This document shows positions 1 through 7,858 of a stretch of 64,000 nt of DNA, one piece after another. This stretch comes from Amnibacterium kyonggiense (lineage in GTDB: Bacteria; Actinomycetota; Actinomycetes; Actinomycetales; Microbacteriaceae), in NCBI RefSeq assembly GCF_004364555.1, contig NZ_SOAM01000003.1:310001-374000 (forward strand), read 5' to 3'. Within the stretch, counting starts at the first letter, position 1. Each line of letters starts with the position of its first letter. The translations under genes and the position numbers were made by a program. Below the pieces are notes generated by a model. It saw nothing but the letters and a program-made list of their open reading frames with translations. It ran no database searches and was not told where the DNA came from.

Positions 1-1043
1 CCGGCCGCGACGTCCATCAGCCGCACCTGGATCGCTGGGCCGAGCACCGACGCGAACACGCCGATCAGCAGGACGCCGGCGAACAGCCCGACCGGCGTCG
101 CGGCGCCGACGAGCAGGACGACGAGCGCGACGAGCGTGCCCAGGAAGCCGACCAGCACGGCGCGGCGGACGCCGCGGTCGACGAACCGGCCGCCGGCGAC
201 GTTGCCGATGGTCATCCCGACGCCGAACACGACGAGGACGATCGGGACGACGGAGGCGGGCAGGCGCGTCACGTCCGTCGTGATCGGCGCGACGTAGGTG
301 TACGCGGCGAACAGCCCGCCGAAGCCGACGGCTCCGAGCGCGACCGCGAGCCAGACCTGGACCCGCGCGAAGGCGCGCAGCTCCGAGCGGACGGTCGCGG
401 TCGGGTCGCCCGGCCCGTTCGGGACCGCGACGAGCACGGCGACGAAGGTGAGCGCGAACGCGACGGCGACGACGAGGTAGGCCGCCCGCCAGCCGAGCGC
501 CTGCCCCACCGCGGTGACGGCGGGCACGCCCACGATGTTCGCGATGGTGAGCCCGAGCAGCACCGACGTCGCGGCCCGACCGCGCTTGCCCGGGCCCAGC
601 AGCTCGGACGCGGCGACGGTCGCGACGCCGAAGTAGGCGCCGTGCGGGAGGCCCGCGACGAAGCGCGCCGCGACGACGAACCCGAAGCCGGGCAGCAGGG
701 CCGTCGCCACGGTCGCGAGGACGAACACGACGAGGAGGCCGAGCAGCACCGTCTTCCGCGGCAGCCGCGCGCCGACCGCCGCGAGCACGGGCGCACCGAC
801 GACGACGCCCGCGGCGTACGCGGACACGAGGACGCCGGCCTGCGCGATCGCGTCCTCGCTCGACGCGGCGTAGGCCTGCGGCAGCAGCTCGCGGGCGATG
901 TCGGGCAGCAGTCCGGAGGCCACGAACTCGGTGGTGCCGATCGCGAATCCGCCGAGCGCCAGGGCGGCGAGCGCGAGCGCGACGACGGCGCGGGAGTGCT
1001 GCACCGGGTCCGCCGACGCCCGGTCGCGGACGTCGGGACCCAT
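1..1043 (-). CDS. MFS transporter, DHA1 family (AraJ/YdhP-like), partial
   Basis: Reading leftwards from an ATG at 1043 gives about 347 residues before the window ends, so the C-terminus is missing. The start MGPDVRDRAS is followed by a first membrane helix with GGFAIGTTEFV, and by GLPHGAYFGVATVAA in the fourth helix region; both are typical of the AraJ/YdhP-type proton-driven exporters of small metabolites or drugs. At least nine hydrophobic helices are visible. A TAGGCT box 8 nt before the ATG suggests a leaderless transcript; this box overlaps the stop codon of the preceding gene. Substrate cannot be told from sequence. Confidence 0.85.
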   Translation of the reverse strand, partial: MGPDVRDRASADPVQHSRAVVALALAALALGGFAIGTTEFVASGLLPDIARELLPQAYAASSEDAIAQAGVLVSAYAAGVVVGAPVLAAVGARLPRKTVLLGLLVVFVLATVATALLPGFGFVVAARFVAGLPHGAYFGVATVAASELLGPGKRGRAATSVLLGLTIANIVGVPAVTAVGQALGWRAAYLVVAVAFALTFVAVLVAVPNGPGDPTATVRSELRAFARVQVWLAVALGAVGFGGLFAAYTYVAPITTDVTRLPASVVPIVLVVFGVGMTIGNVAGGRFVDRGVRRAVLVGFLGTLVALVVLLVGAATPVGLFAGVLLIGVFASVLGPAIQVRLMDVAA

Positions 1044-1051
1044 CGGGGACG

Positions 1052-1057
1052 AGCCTA
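1052..1057 (-). promoter_or_regulatory. -10 box of the MFS gene (leaderless type)
   Basis: TAGGCT on the minus strand, 8 nt upstream of the ATG at 1043. The spacing puts the predicted transcription start at or next to the start codon. Confidence 0.5.
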
Positions 1058-2314
1058 CGCGTGCTGGACGGTCCTCGTCGGACCCGTGATGGTCGACCGC
1101 CGGACCGGCTCGGCCTGCGCGGTCCGCAGCGCGATGAGGCACCAGGCGAGCACCGCGAGCTCGAGCGCGTTCCGCAGCGTCAGCACCGCGATCACCCACG
1201 GCGTCGGCGTCGTGACACCGCCGTAGAACCAGGGGTAGATCAGCTGGGTGAGGCCGGCGGCGACGAGCACGAGGACCGCGGGCACCCGGAACCGGCTGGG
1301 GGAGACGAGCAGCCCGAGGATCACCGGCGCGACGTACCAGGTCAGGTACTGCGGCGACCCGACCTTGTTCAGCGCGATCACCGCGCTGACGTAGCCGAGC
1401 GCGGTGACCGCGAGCAGCTCGGCGGCATCGACCCCGCGGAGGCGCGCGAGGAGGGCGAGCAGCGTGACGACGAGCACGCCGACCGCGAGCACCGGCGTCA
1501 TCGCGTCCGCGACGGTCTGCACGCCGTCCGCACGGATCTGGAAGGTCAGGATGCTCGTGTCGTAGTAGACGCCGACGCCCTGGTCGCCGAGCGCGGCCGA
1601 CCACAGCCACGGTGTCGCGATCGGCGCCTCCACCTGCAGGCCGCGCGTGGCCTGGGCACTGACGAACGAGAACACGGTCCCGCGGGCGCCCGCGAGCAGG
1701 GCGAGGCCGATGATCACGGCGGAGGTCAGTGCCGCCGCGGACACGACCGAGGCGAGCCGACGCCCCGTGAGCAGGACGGCGGCGACGATCGCGGCCGGCC
1801 AGACCTTCACCCAGGCGGCGACGGTGAGCAGCACCGTCGCCACCGCCGGCCGGTCCGCGAGGAGCAGCACACCGACGATCGCGATCGGCAGGGCGATCCC
1901 GTCGATGCGCGCGAGGGCGACCGGACCGATCAGGGCGGTGCAGAGCAGCCACCACCACGCGAGTCCGCGCCCGCGCCGGGCGACGAGCACGAGCGCGACC
2001 GCGTCGAGCACGGCCACCATGACGAGCCACACCACGAGGTAGGGCGCGTCGGGGCCGCTGCCGAGGACACCCGCGAGCAGCATCGGCGGGAGGGCCGCGA
2101 TCGGGTACACCCAGTCGGTGTCGACGCCGACGAGCGTGCCGCTGGAGTGCCAGTAGTCGATCCAGAAGCGGTAGACGCCCGTGACGTCGCCCGCGGGCTG
2201 GTTCGGTGCGCCGACGAAGTCGACGACGGACAGCACGAGGTGGACGACGAGGAACCCGGCGGCGAGGAGCGACCAGTCGAGGACCGAGGATGCGGGGCGC
2301 CGCGCTTCGGTCAC
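1055..2314 (-). CDS. Polyprenol-phosphate-dependent glycosyltransferase-like membrane protein (GT87/DUF2029 type)
   Basis: About 419 residues with 10 or more hydrophobic helices. The N-terminus has a first helix, then a loop with GVYRFWIDYWHSSG followed by DWVYPIAALPPML, the pattern of GT-C enzymes (mannosyl/arabinosyl transferases of the DUF2029/GT87 group) in which acidic residues of the first loop bind the lipid-linked sugar. I chose the GTG at 2314 (VTEARRP...) because a TAGCGT -10 box lies exactly 7 nt upstream; a longer frame continues upstream but has no signal. Probably adds a sugar to a cell-envelope glycolipid; family assignment is moderate and the acceptor unknown. Confidence 0.7.
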   Translation of the reverse strand: MTEARRPASSVLDWSLLAAGFLVVHLVLSVVDFVGAPNQPAGDVTGVYRFWIDYWHSSGTLVGVDTDWVYPIAALPPMLLAGVLGSGPDAPYLVVWLVMVAVLDAVALVLVARRGRGLAWWWLLCTALIGPVALARIDGIALPIAIVGVLLLADRPAVATVLLTVAAWVKVWPAAIVAAVLLTGRRLASVVSAAALTSAVIIGLALLAGARGTVFSFVSAQATRGLQVEAPIATPWLWSAALGDQGVGVYYDTSILTFQIRADGVQTVADAMTPVLAVGVLVVTLLALLARLRGVDAAELLAVTALGYVSAVIALNKVGSPQYLTWYVAPVILGLLVSPSRFRVPAVLVLVAAGLTQLIYPWFYGGVTTPTPWVIAVLTLRNALELAVLAWCLIALRTAQAEPVRRSTITGPTRTVQHA

Positions 2315-2321
2315 GTCAGCG

Positions 2322-2327
2322 ACGCTA
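2322..2327 (-). promoter_or_regulatory. -10 box of the GT87-like gene (leaderless type)
   Basis: TAGCGT on the minus strand with 7 nt to the GTG at 2314; this decides the start codon choice. Confidence 0.5.
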
Positions 2328-2395
2328 GCGGTCCGGCACCGACAGCCGCTCGCGCCGGGTCGCGCGGCCACCGGAAGCAGGGGTGCCACCGCGGA

Positions 2396-3934
2396 TCAGT
2401 AGCCCGCGAACGCGTCCGTGCGGACGCGACGCACGCCCAGCTCGCGGAGCACCGCCCGCGCCTCGCCGAGGAACCGGGGCGAGCCCGAGACGGCGGCGAC
2501 GCGGCGCTGCGGCTCCGGCAGCACGGCCGCGAGCGCCGCGGCGTCGAACGTCCTCGCCACGTGCCAGTGGTCCGGGAGCGGCGGGAGCGCCTCCGGGTCC
2601 GGGCAGACGAGGAGGACGCGGACCCCCGTCGCCGCGAGCTCCGGGAGGTACGGGACCTCGTCCGCGGACGGCACGCGGTCGACGAGCAGCACGTCCCGCG
2701 GCGGCGCGCCGTCCGCGACCTCCGCCGCGTCCTGCCGCAGCTGGCTGACGAACGGCGTGATCCCGATGCCGCTCGCGAGGAGCAGGAGCGGGAGGCGGCG
2801 GTCGTCCGGCAGCGTGAAGCCGCCCGTCACCGTCACCGCCCGCGCGGTGCCGCCCACCTCGAGGGCGTCGAGCGTCCGCTTGAAGCTGCTCGCCGGCTCT
2901 CGGATCCGGACCGCGACGCGCACGGTGCCGTCCTCCTCCTGCGGCACCGACACGATCGTCAGGCTCCGGCGGGCGCCGCGCCGGTCCGCGCGGTGCGGCA
3001 GGTGCAGCTCGAGGTACTGGCCCGCCCGCTGGCGGAGCGGCCGGTCGGGCTGGAACGCGTACTCCACCGCGGTCGGCGTGAGCGCGCGCCGCCCGACCAG
3101 CCGGAGGCCCGCCGCGGACGGCCTGGCGGCGACGAGCGCGAAGACGTTCCCGACGAGGAGCGCCAGCTCCGGCGTGGGGCGGAGCGTGCCCAGCGAGAAC
3201 GGCGCGAGGTACGGCAGCGCGAGCAGGACCGCGACGAGCGCGGCCTCCGCGTACCGCTGCCCGCGCCGCGGGGGCAGGGTGATCGGCTCCGTGAACATGA
3301 ACCCGGCGAGGAAGAGCAGCGGCGTCGACGGCAGGAGGGCGAGCGCGGAGGGGAGGTCGGTGCCGCCCGCGACGACGACGCCCGTCTGGAGCGCGCCGCC
3401 GAGCACGACCAGGAGCGCGACCGGGCCGACGAGGCGCATCCGGACGGCGACGAGCACGACGCCGACGAGGAGCGCCGGCAGCAGCACGGGCGTCCCGACC
3501 CACCACGCGGAGCCGGTCAGGCCGGTGAGCCCGGCGACGACGAGCCCCGTCGCGGCGGGGTTCAGCACGTGCCGGCCACCGACGCGGACCAGGTACTTCG
3601 ACGCGTTCGCGACGAGGGCCGCGCCGGCGACGAGCAGGAGCGCGGAAGGCGCCGTGGAGGGGAACACGACGAGGAACAGGATCAACCCGGTCACGATCGC
3701 GGACTCGCCCACCGGCCGGGCTCGCGCGAGGCCGGCCATGAGCCGGTCGCCGAGCACCGAGGCGCCGACCGCCGCCACGAGCGTGGCCAGCAGGGTCGCT
3801 GTGCTGTAGTTCAGCGCCCCGTCGAGGGACAGGACGAGCGCGACGAGGCTGATCGCGGCGAGCACGACGGCGACCAGCCGCAGCATCGGCACGCGACCGA
3901 GGGCGGCGTCGACCCGGGCGGCTGCGGCGTTCAC
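2396..3934 (-). CDS. NqrB/RnfD-like membrane domain fused to a ferredoxin-NADP reductase-like domain
   Basis: 512 residues. Residues about 15-275 form roughly nine membrane helices and contain FMFTEPITLPPRRGQR, resembling the M.TDPVT loop of NqrB/RnfD quinone-reductase subunits. Residues about 285-512 form a soluble FAD/NAD(P) reductase: AGQYLELHLP and SLTIVSVPQEE (flavin-binding barrel) and LLASGIGITPF (nucleotide-binding start). The gene starts with a GTG overlapping the apbE stop (GTGA), so it is translationally coupled to the flavin transferase that probably flavinylates its neighbour or itself; STAT at about residue 44 is a weak candidate acceptor. Inferred role: membrane flavin-based electron transfer from NAD(P)H to an extracytoplasmic FMN protein. 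Confidence 0.8.
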   Translation of the reverse strand: MNAAAARVDAALGRVPMLRLVAVVLAAISLVALVLSLDGALNYSTATLLATLVAAVGASVLGDRLMAGLARARPVGESAIVTGLILFLVVFPSTAPSALLLVAGAALVANASKYLVRVGGRHVLNPAATGLVVAGLTGLTGSAWWVGTPVLLPALLVGVVLVAVRMRLVGPVALLVVLGGALQTGVVVAGGTDLPSALALLPSTPLLFLAGFMFTEPITLPPRRGQRYAEAALVAVLLALPYLAPFSLGTLRPTPELALLVGNVFALVAARPSAAGLRLVGRRALTPTAVEYAFQPDRPLRQRAGQYLELHLPHRADRRGARRSLTIVSVPQEEDGTVRVAVRIREPASSFKRTLDALEVGGTARAVTVTGGFTLPDDRRLPLLLLASGIGITPFVSQLRQDAAEVADGAPPRDVLLVDRVPSADEVPYLPELAATGVRVLLVCPDPEALPPLPDHWHVARTFDAAALAAVLPEPQRRVAAVSGSPRFLGEARAVLRELGVRRVRTDAFAGY

Positions 3935-4818
3935 CGGAAGACCTCGCCGGGCAGGTCCGCGGACCAGTCCGCGACGCCGTCGGTGCGCATCCGCACCCAG
4001 CGGAAGTCGTAGGCGTCCGTCAGCGTGTCCGGGCCGACGAAGAACAGGGCGGTCGCGAGGGCGTCGGCGAGCATCGCGGTGTCCGCGAGCACCCAGGTCG
4101 CGGCGATCGTCTCGACGGGGCGACCGGTCCGGGCGTCCAGGACGTGGTGCAGCCGTCGGCCGCCGCCGAGGCTCCAGTCCCGCCGGTTGACGGCGGAGCC
4201 GGCGATCGCGCCGTCGGCGACCTCCACGATCCCGATCGCGGCCTCCGGGTCGAAGGAGTGCTCGAGTGCGACGCGCAGCGGGTCGCCGGCGACGCGGAGG
4301 TCGCCGCTCGCATCGACGAGCGCGTCAGCATGCCCGGCGTCCGCCAGCACGTCGGCGACCAGGTCCACGAGCTGCCCCTTCCCGGCGCTCCCGACGTCGA
4401 GCAGCCGGGGCGGCTCGGTGCGGACGACGGTGCCCTCGCGCACGACCTCGGCGCGCGGCGCGGGCAGGTAGCCGTCGGCGGGTCGCAGCGCGGTGGACGC
4501 CCCGTAGCCGAGGTGCTCGAGCGACGCGGCGACGAACGGGTCCATCGCGCCGGCCGTCCGCTCGCGGAGGTCGGCGAGGAGGTCGAGCAGGGGCGGCGCG
4601 GTGGGGCCGAGGTCGACGGCCTCGCCCCGAGCGACGGCCGCGACCGCGGAGTCGGTGCGGAACCGCGACCAGACGGCGTCGTACTCGGCGATCGCGGCGT
4701 CCACGCGGTCGAGCACCGCGGCGGTCATCGGCTCGGCGGCGGTCAGGGTCCAGCGGGTGCCGATCGCCTCGAACGAGGTGCTCGTGCGCGTCCCGGGCAC
4801 GAGCACCTCAGGCGGCAT
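3931..4818 (-). CDS. apbE: FAD:protein FMN transferase (ApbE)
   Basis: 295 residues. ApbE moves FMN from FAD onto a Ser/Thr of partner proteins. Family marks seen: AVWSRFRTDSAV near the N-terminus, LLDVGSAGKGQLVDLVADVL (substrate-binding glycines), VDASGDLRVAG in place of the usual GGD segment, and HVLDARTGRPV with LADTAMLADALATALF near the C-terminus. No signal peptide is evident. Its ATG at 4818 overlaps the end of the FMN-binding lipoprotein by 11 bp, and its stop overlaps the start of the NqrB/FNR fusion by 4 bp, so the three form one operon (lipoprotein, transferase, oxidoreductase). The likely clients are those two neighbours. Confidence 0.93.
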   Translation of the reverse strand: MPPEVLVPGTRTSTSFEAIGTRWTLTAAEPMTAAVLDRVDAAIAEYDAVWSRFRTDSAVAAVARGEAVDLGPTAPPLLDLLADLRERTAGAMDPFVAASLEHLGYGASTALRPADGYLPAPRAEVVREGTVVRTEPPRLLDVGSAGKGQLVDLVADVLADAGHADALVDASGDLRVAGDPLRVALEHSFDPEAAIGIVEVADGAIAGSAVNRRDWSLGGGRRLHHVLDARTGRPVETIAATWVLADTAMLADALATALFFVGPDTLTDAYDFRWVRMRTDGVADWSADLPGEVFR

Positions 4819-5221
4819 CCGCGCGGATCTTCTCGACGGCGGCGTTGAAGCCGTTCCCGGTCAGCGACGAGCCGCTCACCGCCCCGACCTGCAGGGTCGC
4901 GAGGGGCTTGCCGACGACCTCGGCGGCGATCCCGGAGCGGAACGCCTCCTGGTACTGGCGCGCGTTCGGCGAGTCGCCGGAGCCCGTGACGTCCACCGCC
5001 GTGACCGTGCCGTCCTTCGCGGTCAGCCGCACCGTGACCGACTCCGTGCCGCCCGGCGTCGCGTAGTCGCCGGTCGCCGTCCACGTGCCGGAGGCGTCGG
5101 AGGTCTGCGCCGCCTCCCCCGACGCGGACTCGCCGGAGCAGGAGGCGAGGGCGCCGATCGCGACCGCCGCAAGCGCGGCGGCGGAGGCGGCGCGGGCGGC
5201 GTGCTGGGCGCTGATGGTCAC
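4808..5221 (-). CDS. FMN-binding domain lipoprotein
   Basis: 137 residues from GTG 5221. The N-terminus is a lipoprotein signal, hydrophobic residues 11-27 ending ALASC with Cys28 as the predicted lipidation site. A Ser/Ala-rich linker leads to a FMN_bind domain (about 48-137) ending GAVSGSSLTGNGFNAAV, where the SGSS segment matches the SGA[S/T] flavinylation motif, so Ser119 is the likely FMN acceptor. A GGGGAGGA ribosome site precedes the start and a TACCGT box lies about 40 nt upstream. First gene of the operon with apbE and the NqrB/FNR fusion; it probably acts as the extracytoplasmic electron carrier. Confidence 0.88.
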   Translation of the reverse strand: MTISAQHAARAASAAALAAVAIGALASCSGESASGEAAQTSDASGTWTATGDYATPGGTESVTVRLTAKDGTVTAVDVTGSGDSPNARQYQEAFRSGIAAEVVGKPLATLQVGAVSGSSLTGNGFNAAVEKIRADAA

Positions 5222-5319
5222 TCGGACGGCTCCTCCCCGCGCCGGCGGTCGGCGACGTCCGTCGACGGTATCGGGCGGGCCGGAGCGGTTCGGGCGCCGG
5301 GGCCTATGAATCGCCCATG

Positions 5320-6156
5320 TCAGCGCTGGGCGGCGCCGAGCAGCTCCCTGATGACGCGCGGGACCGCCTCGGCGATGTCGAGCGCCTGGATGGGGCCGCC
5401 GCCGGAGGCGACGCGTCCCGCCTCGCCGTGGAGCCACGCGGCCGACGCCGCGAGGTCGGCGAGGCGGGAGGGGTCGGCGGCGAGCTCGGCCTCGTGGGTC
5501 GCGAGCAGCGCGCCGAGGATCCCGCCGAGCACGTCGCCGGAGCCCGCCGTCGCGAGCCAGGGCTGCCCCGCGCGCACGGTGGTCCGGAGCCCGGACGCGT
5601 CGGCGATCATCGTCGTCGCGCCCTTCAGCAGCACGGTGACGCCGGTCTCGGCCGCCGCGCGGACCGCCCAGCGCTCGGGCTCCGCGGCGACGTCCTCCTT
5701 CGCGACGTCGACGCCGACCGCCGCAAGCACCGGGACGAGCTCGCCGAAGTGCGGCGTGAGCACCACGGGGCCCTTCGCCTCCGGCACGAGGTCGAGCGCG
5801 CCCGCGTCGAGCACCGTCGGGAGGCGCTGGTCGAGGCGCTCGACGAGCCGTCGCCGCTCCTCCGGATCCCGGTCCGGCGTCGTGCCCGAGCCGAAGAGCC
5901 ACGCCTGCACCCGGCCGTCGGCGGTGACGACCTCCGGCCGCCGGGCGAGCACCATCGAGGCCGGGCGGTCCGGGCCGAGGTAGCGCACCATCCCCACGCC
6001 GGTGCGTGATGCGGCCTCCACGCCCAGCACCGCGGCGCCCGGGTACTGCTCGGAGCCCGTCACCACCCCGAGCACGCCGCGCGAGTACTTGTCGCTGTCC
6101 GCCGACGGCACCGCGATCGCGCGGGCCGCCTCCGCCGCCGTCCACTCCGAGGTCAC
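5320..6156 (-). CDS. nnrD: ADP/ATP-dependent NAD(P)H-hydrate dehydratase
   Basis: 278 residues from GTG 6156. This enzyme repairs hydrated NAD(P)H in the cytosol using ADP or ATP. Seen: SRGVLGVVTGSEQYPGAAVL at the N-terminus (ribokinase-like fold), TPHFGELVPVL, LLKGATTMIADASG, and GSGDVLGGILGALLAT, the nucleotide-binding and catalytic-Asp segment. It corresponds to the C-terminal half of the two-domain NnrED proteins; no epimerase domain is fused. It is divergent from the HAD hydrolase gene with 39 bp between the starts. Confidence 0.92.
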   Translation of the reverse strand: MTSEWTAAEAARAIAVPSADSDKYSRGVLGVVTGSEQYPGAAVLGVEAASRTGVGMVRYLGPDRPASMVLARRPEVVTADGRVQAWLFGSGTTPDRDPEERRRLVERLDQRLPTVLDAGALDLVPEAKGPVVLTPHFGELVPVLAAVGVDVAKEDVAAEPERWAVRAAAETGVTVLLKGATTMIADASGLRTTVRAGQPWLATAGSGDVLGGILGALLATHEAELAADPSRLADLAASAAWLHGEAGRVASGGGPIQALDIAEAVPRVIRELLGAAQR

Positions 6157-6182
6157 ACCACGAGCGTGCCACCGCCGATCGA

Positions 6183-6188
6183 TACGGT
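6183..6188 (+). promoter_or_regulatory. -10 box of the HAD gene (leaderless type)
   Basis: TACGGT, 7 nt before the GTG at 6196. Confidence 0.5.
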
Positions 6189-6195
6189 TCTGGGC

Positions 6196-6810
6196 GTGAG
6201 CATCTCCCTCCCGGGTCGCGCGGTCGTGTTCGACTACGGCGAGGTGATCTCGTTCACGCCGTCGCCGGAGGACCGGGCTCGGCTCGTGGCGGCGTCCGGC
6301 GGGCCCGCGGAGGCGTTCTGGGCCGCGTACGACGCCGACCGCGACGCGCTGGACCAGGGCCTCCTGCCGACGACCGACTACTGGATCGGCATCGGCGCCG
6401 CGCTCGGCTTCGACTGGGACATCCCGCAGGCGCAGCTCATGTGGTCGCTCGACTTCCGCGGATGGACGACGGCGGACCCCGAGGTCGTCCGGGTGATCAC
6501 CGACCTCGACGCCGGGGACACCCGGCTCGCCCTGCTGTCGAACGCGGCGCGGGACTACGGGACCCCGTTCCGCCACTCCCCCATCGGCGAGCTGTTCGAG
6601 CACGTGTTCGTGTCCGGCGAGCTGCTCCTCCTGAAGCCCGACCCGGCGATCTACCGCCACGCGGCGGACGTGCTGGGGCTGCGCCCGGAGGACCTCGTCT
6701 TCATCGACAACCGCGAGAAGAACGTCCGCGGCGCCGAGTCGATCGGCATCACCGGCCACGTGTACACGGACCCCGCGTCGCTCCGCGCCTTCCTCGAGTC
6801 CCTCGCCTGA
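6196..6810 (+). CDS. HAD superfamily (subfamily IA) hydrolase
   Basis: 204 residues. Starts at GTG 6196, chosen because of the -10 box 7 nt upstream. Motif I is VVFDYGEV with Asp13 as nucleophile; position +2 is Gly rather than Asp, as in YihX-type members (FDLGNV). Motif II is LLSNAARDYG, motif III KPDPAIYRHAADVLG, and motif IV EDLVFIDNREKNV. A helical cap lies between motifs I and II. Likely a small phosphatase of a phosphorylated metabolite; the substrate is not readable. Confidence 0.85.
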   Translation: MSISLPGRAVVFDYGEVISFTPSPEDRARLVAASGGPAEAFWAAYDADRDALDQGLLPTTDYWIGIGAALGFDWDIPQAQLMWSLDFRGWTTADPEVVRVITDLDAGDTRLALLSNAARDYGTPFRHSPIGELFEHVFVSGELLLLKPDPAIYRHAADVLGLRPEDLVFIDNREKNVRGAESIGITGHVYTDPASLRAFLESLA

Positions 6811-6820
6811 CCGCGCGGGA

Positions 6821-7858
6821 TCAGCGCCGGGTCGCGTCCTGGACCTCGCCGACCAGCTCCTCGATCACGTCCTCGAGGAACAGGACCCCGCGGTCGGTGC
6901 CGTCCTGCTCCACGACGCGGGCGAGGTGCTGCCGGCTGCGGCGGAGGACCGCGAGGGCGTCCTCCAGCTCCGTGCCCGCGAACACCGTCGTGAGCCGGCG
7001 GATGAACTTCGTCGGGATCGCGCGGTCGACCTCGTCGTCGTCGAGCTCGAGCACGTCCTTCAGGTGCAGGTAGCCGATCGGACGTCCCGCATCGTCGACG
7101 AGCGGGTAGCGGGAGAACCCGCTCTGCGCGACGGCCCGCTCGAGATCCGCGGGCGTCGCCCGCTCCGACAGCGAGACGATCTCGCCGAGGGGCACGGTGA
7201 CGTCCGCGACCTTCTTCTCCGTGAAGTCGAACGCGGCGGTCAGGGTGCCGGAGGCGTCGTCGAGCGTGCCCTCGCGGCGCGACGTCTCGACGATGGTCTC
7301 GACCTCGTCGAGGGTGAACGTGCTGTTCGCCTCGTCCTTCGGTTCGACGCCGACGAGCCGCACGAGCGCGTTCGTCGTGCCGTTGAGCGCGAAGATCAGC
7401 GGCCGGAACACCCGCTCCACGAACACGAGGGGCGTGGCGAGGAGGAGCACGGCGCGGTCGGGCACCGAGAACGCGACGTTCTTCGGCACCATCTCGCCGA
7501 AGACGACGTGCAGGAACGTGACGATCAGCAGCGTGATCACGAAGCCGACGACGTCCACCGCCTCGCTCGAGATCCCGGTGAGGTGCAGCGGCCCCTCGAG
7601 AAGGTGATGGATCGCCGGCTCGCTCACATTGAGGATCAGCAGCGACGCGACCGTGATGCCGAGCTGCGTCGTCGACAGCATGAGGGTCGCGTGCTCCATC
7701 GCGCCGAGCGCGACGCGGGCGGAGCGCTTGCCCTCCTCCGCGAGCGGCTCGATCTGCGAGCGCCGCGCGGAGATGACCGCGAACTCGCTCGCGACGAAGA
7801 ACGCGTTGACGGCGAGCAGCACGACGAGCCACCCGATGCCCGCCCAGTCGCCGCTCAC
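6821..7858 (-). CDS. CNNM/CBS-domain membrane protein (HlyC/CorC family), downstream copy
   Basis: 345 residues from GTG 7858. Residues about 5-190 are the CNNM (DUF21) transmembrane domain: NAFFVASEFAVISARRSQI, then the re-entrant segment TTQLGITVASLLI and VVFGEMVPKNVAFS. Residues about 200-320 hold a CBS pair, with FSRYPLVDDAGRPIGYLHLKD in the first CBS domain, ending FLEDVIEELVGEVQDATRR. The C-terminal CorC_HlyC domain of the longer paralogue is absent, so this is the short form. GTGA overlap with the paralogue upstream shows one operon. Such pairs are linked to Mg2+ transport; role inferred from family. Confidence 0.88.
   Translation of the reverse strand: MSGDWAGIGWLVVLLAVNAFFVASEFAVISARRSQIEPLAEEGKRSARVALGAMEHATLMLSTTQLGITVASLLILNVSEPAIHHLLEGPLHLTGISSEAVDVVGFVITLLIVTFLHVVFGEMVPKNVAFSVPDRAVLLLATPLVFVERVFRPLIFALNGTTNALVRLVGVEPKDEANSTFTLDEVETIVETSRREGTLDDASGTLTAAFDFTEKKVADVTVPLGEIVSLSERATPADLERAVAQSGFSRYPLVDDAGRPIGYLHLKDVLELDDDEVDRAIPTKFIRRLTTVFAGTELEDALAVLRRSRQHLARVVEQDGTDRGVLFLEDVIEELVGEVQDATRR

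Noticed and set aside
4808-6172. One long frame covering the FMN lipoprotein and upstream DNA.
   Set aside because: The upstream part is antisense-like low-complexity opposite nnrD frames; a lipoprotein signal and ribosome site mark the true start at 5221.
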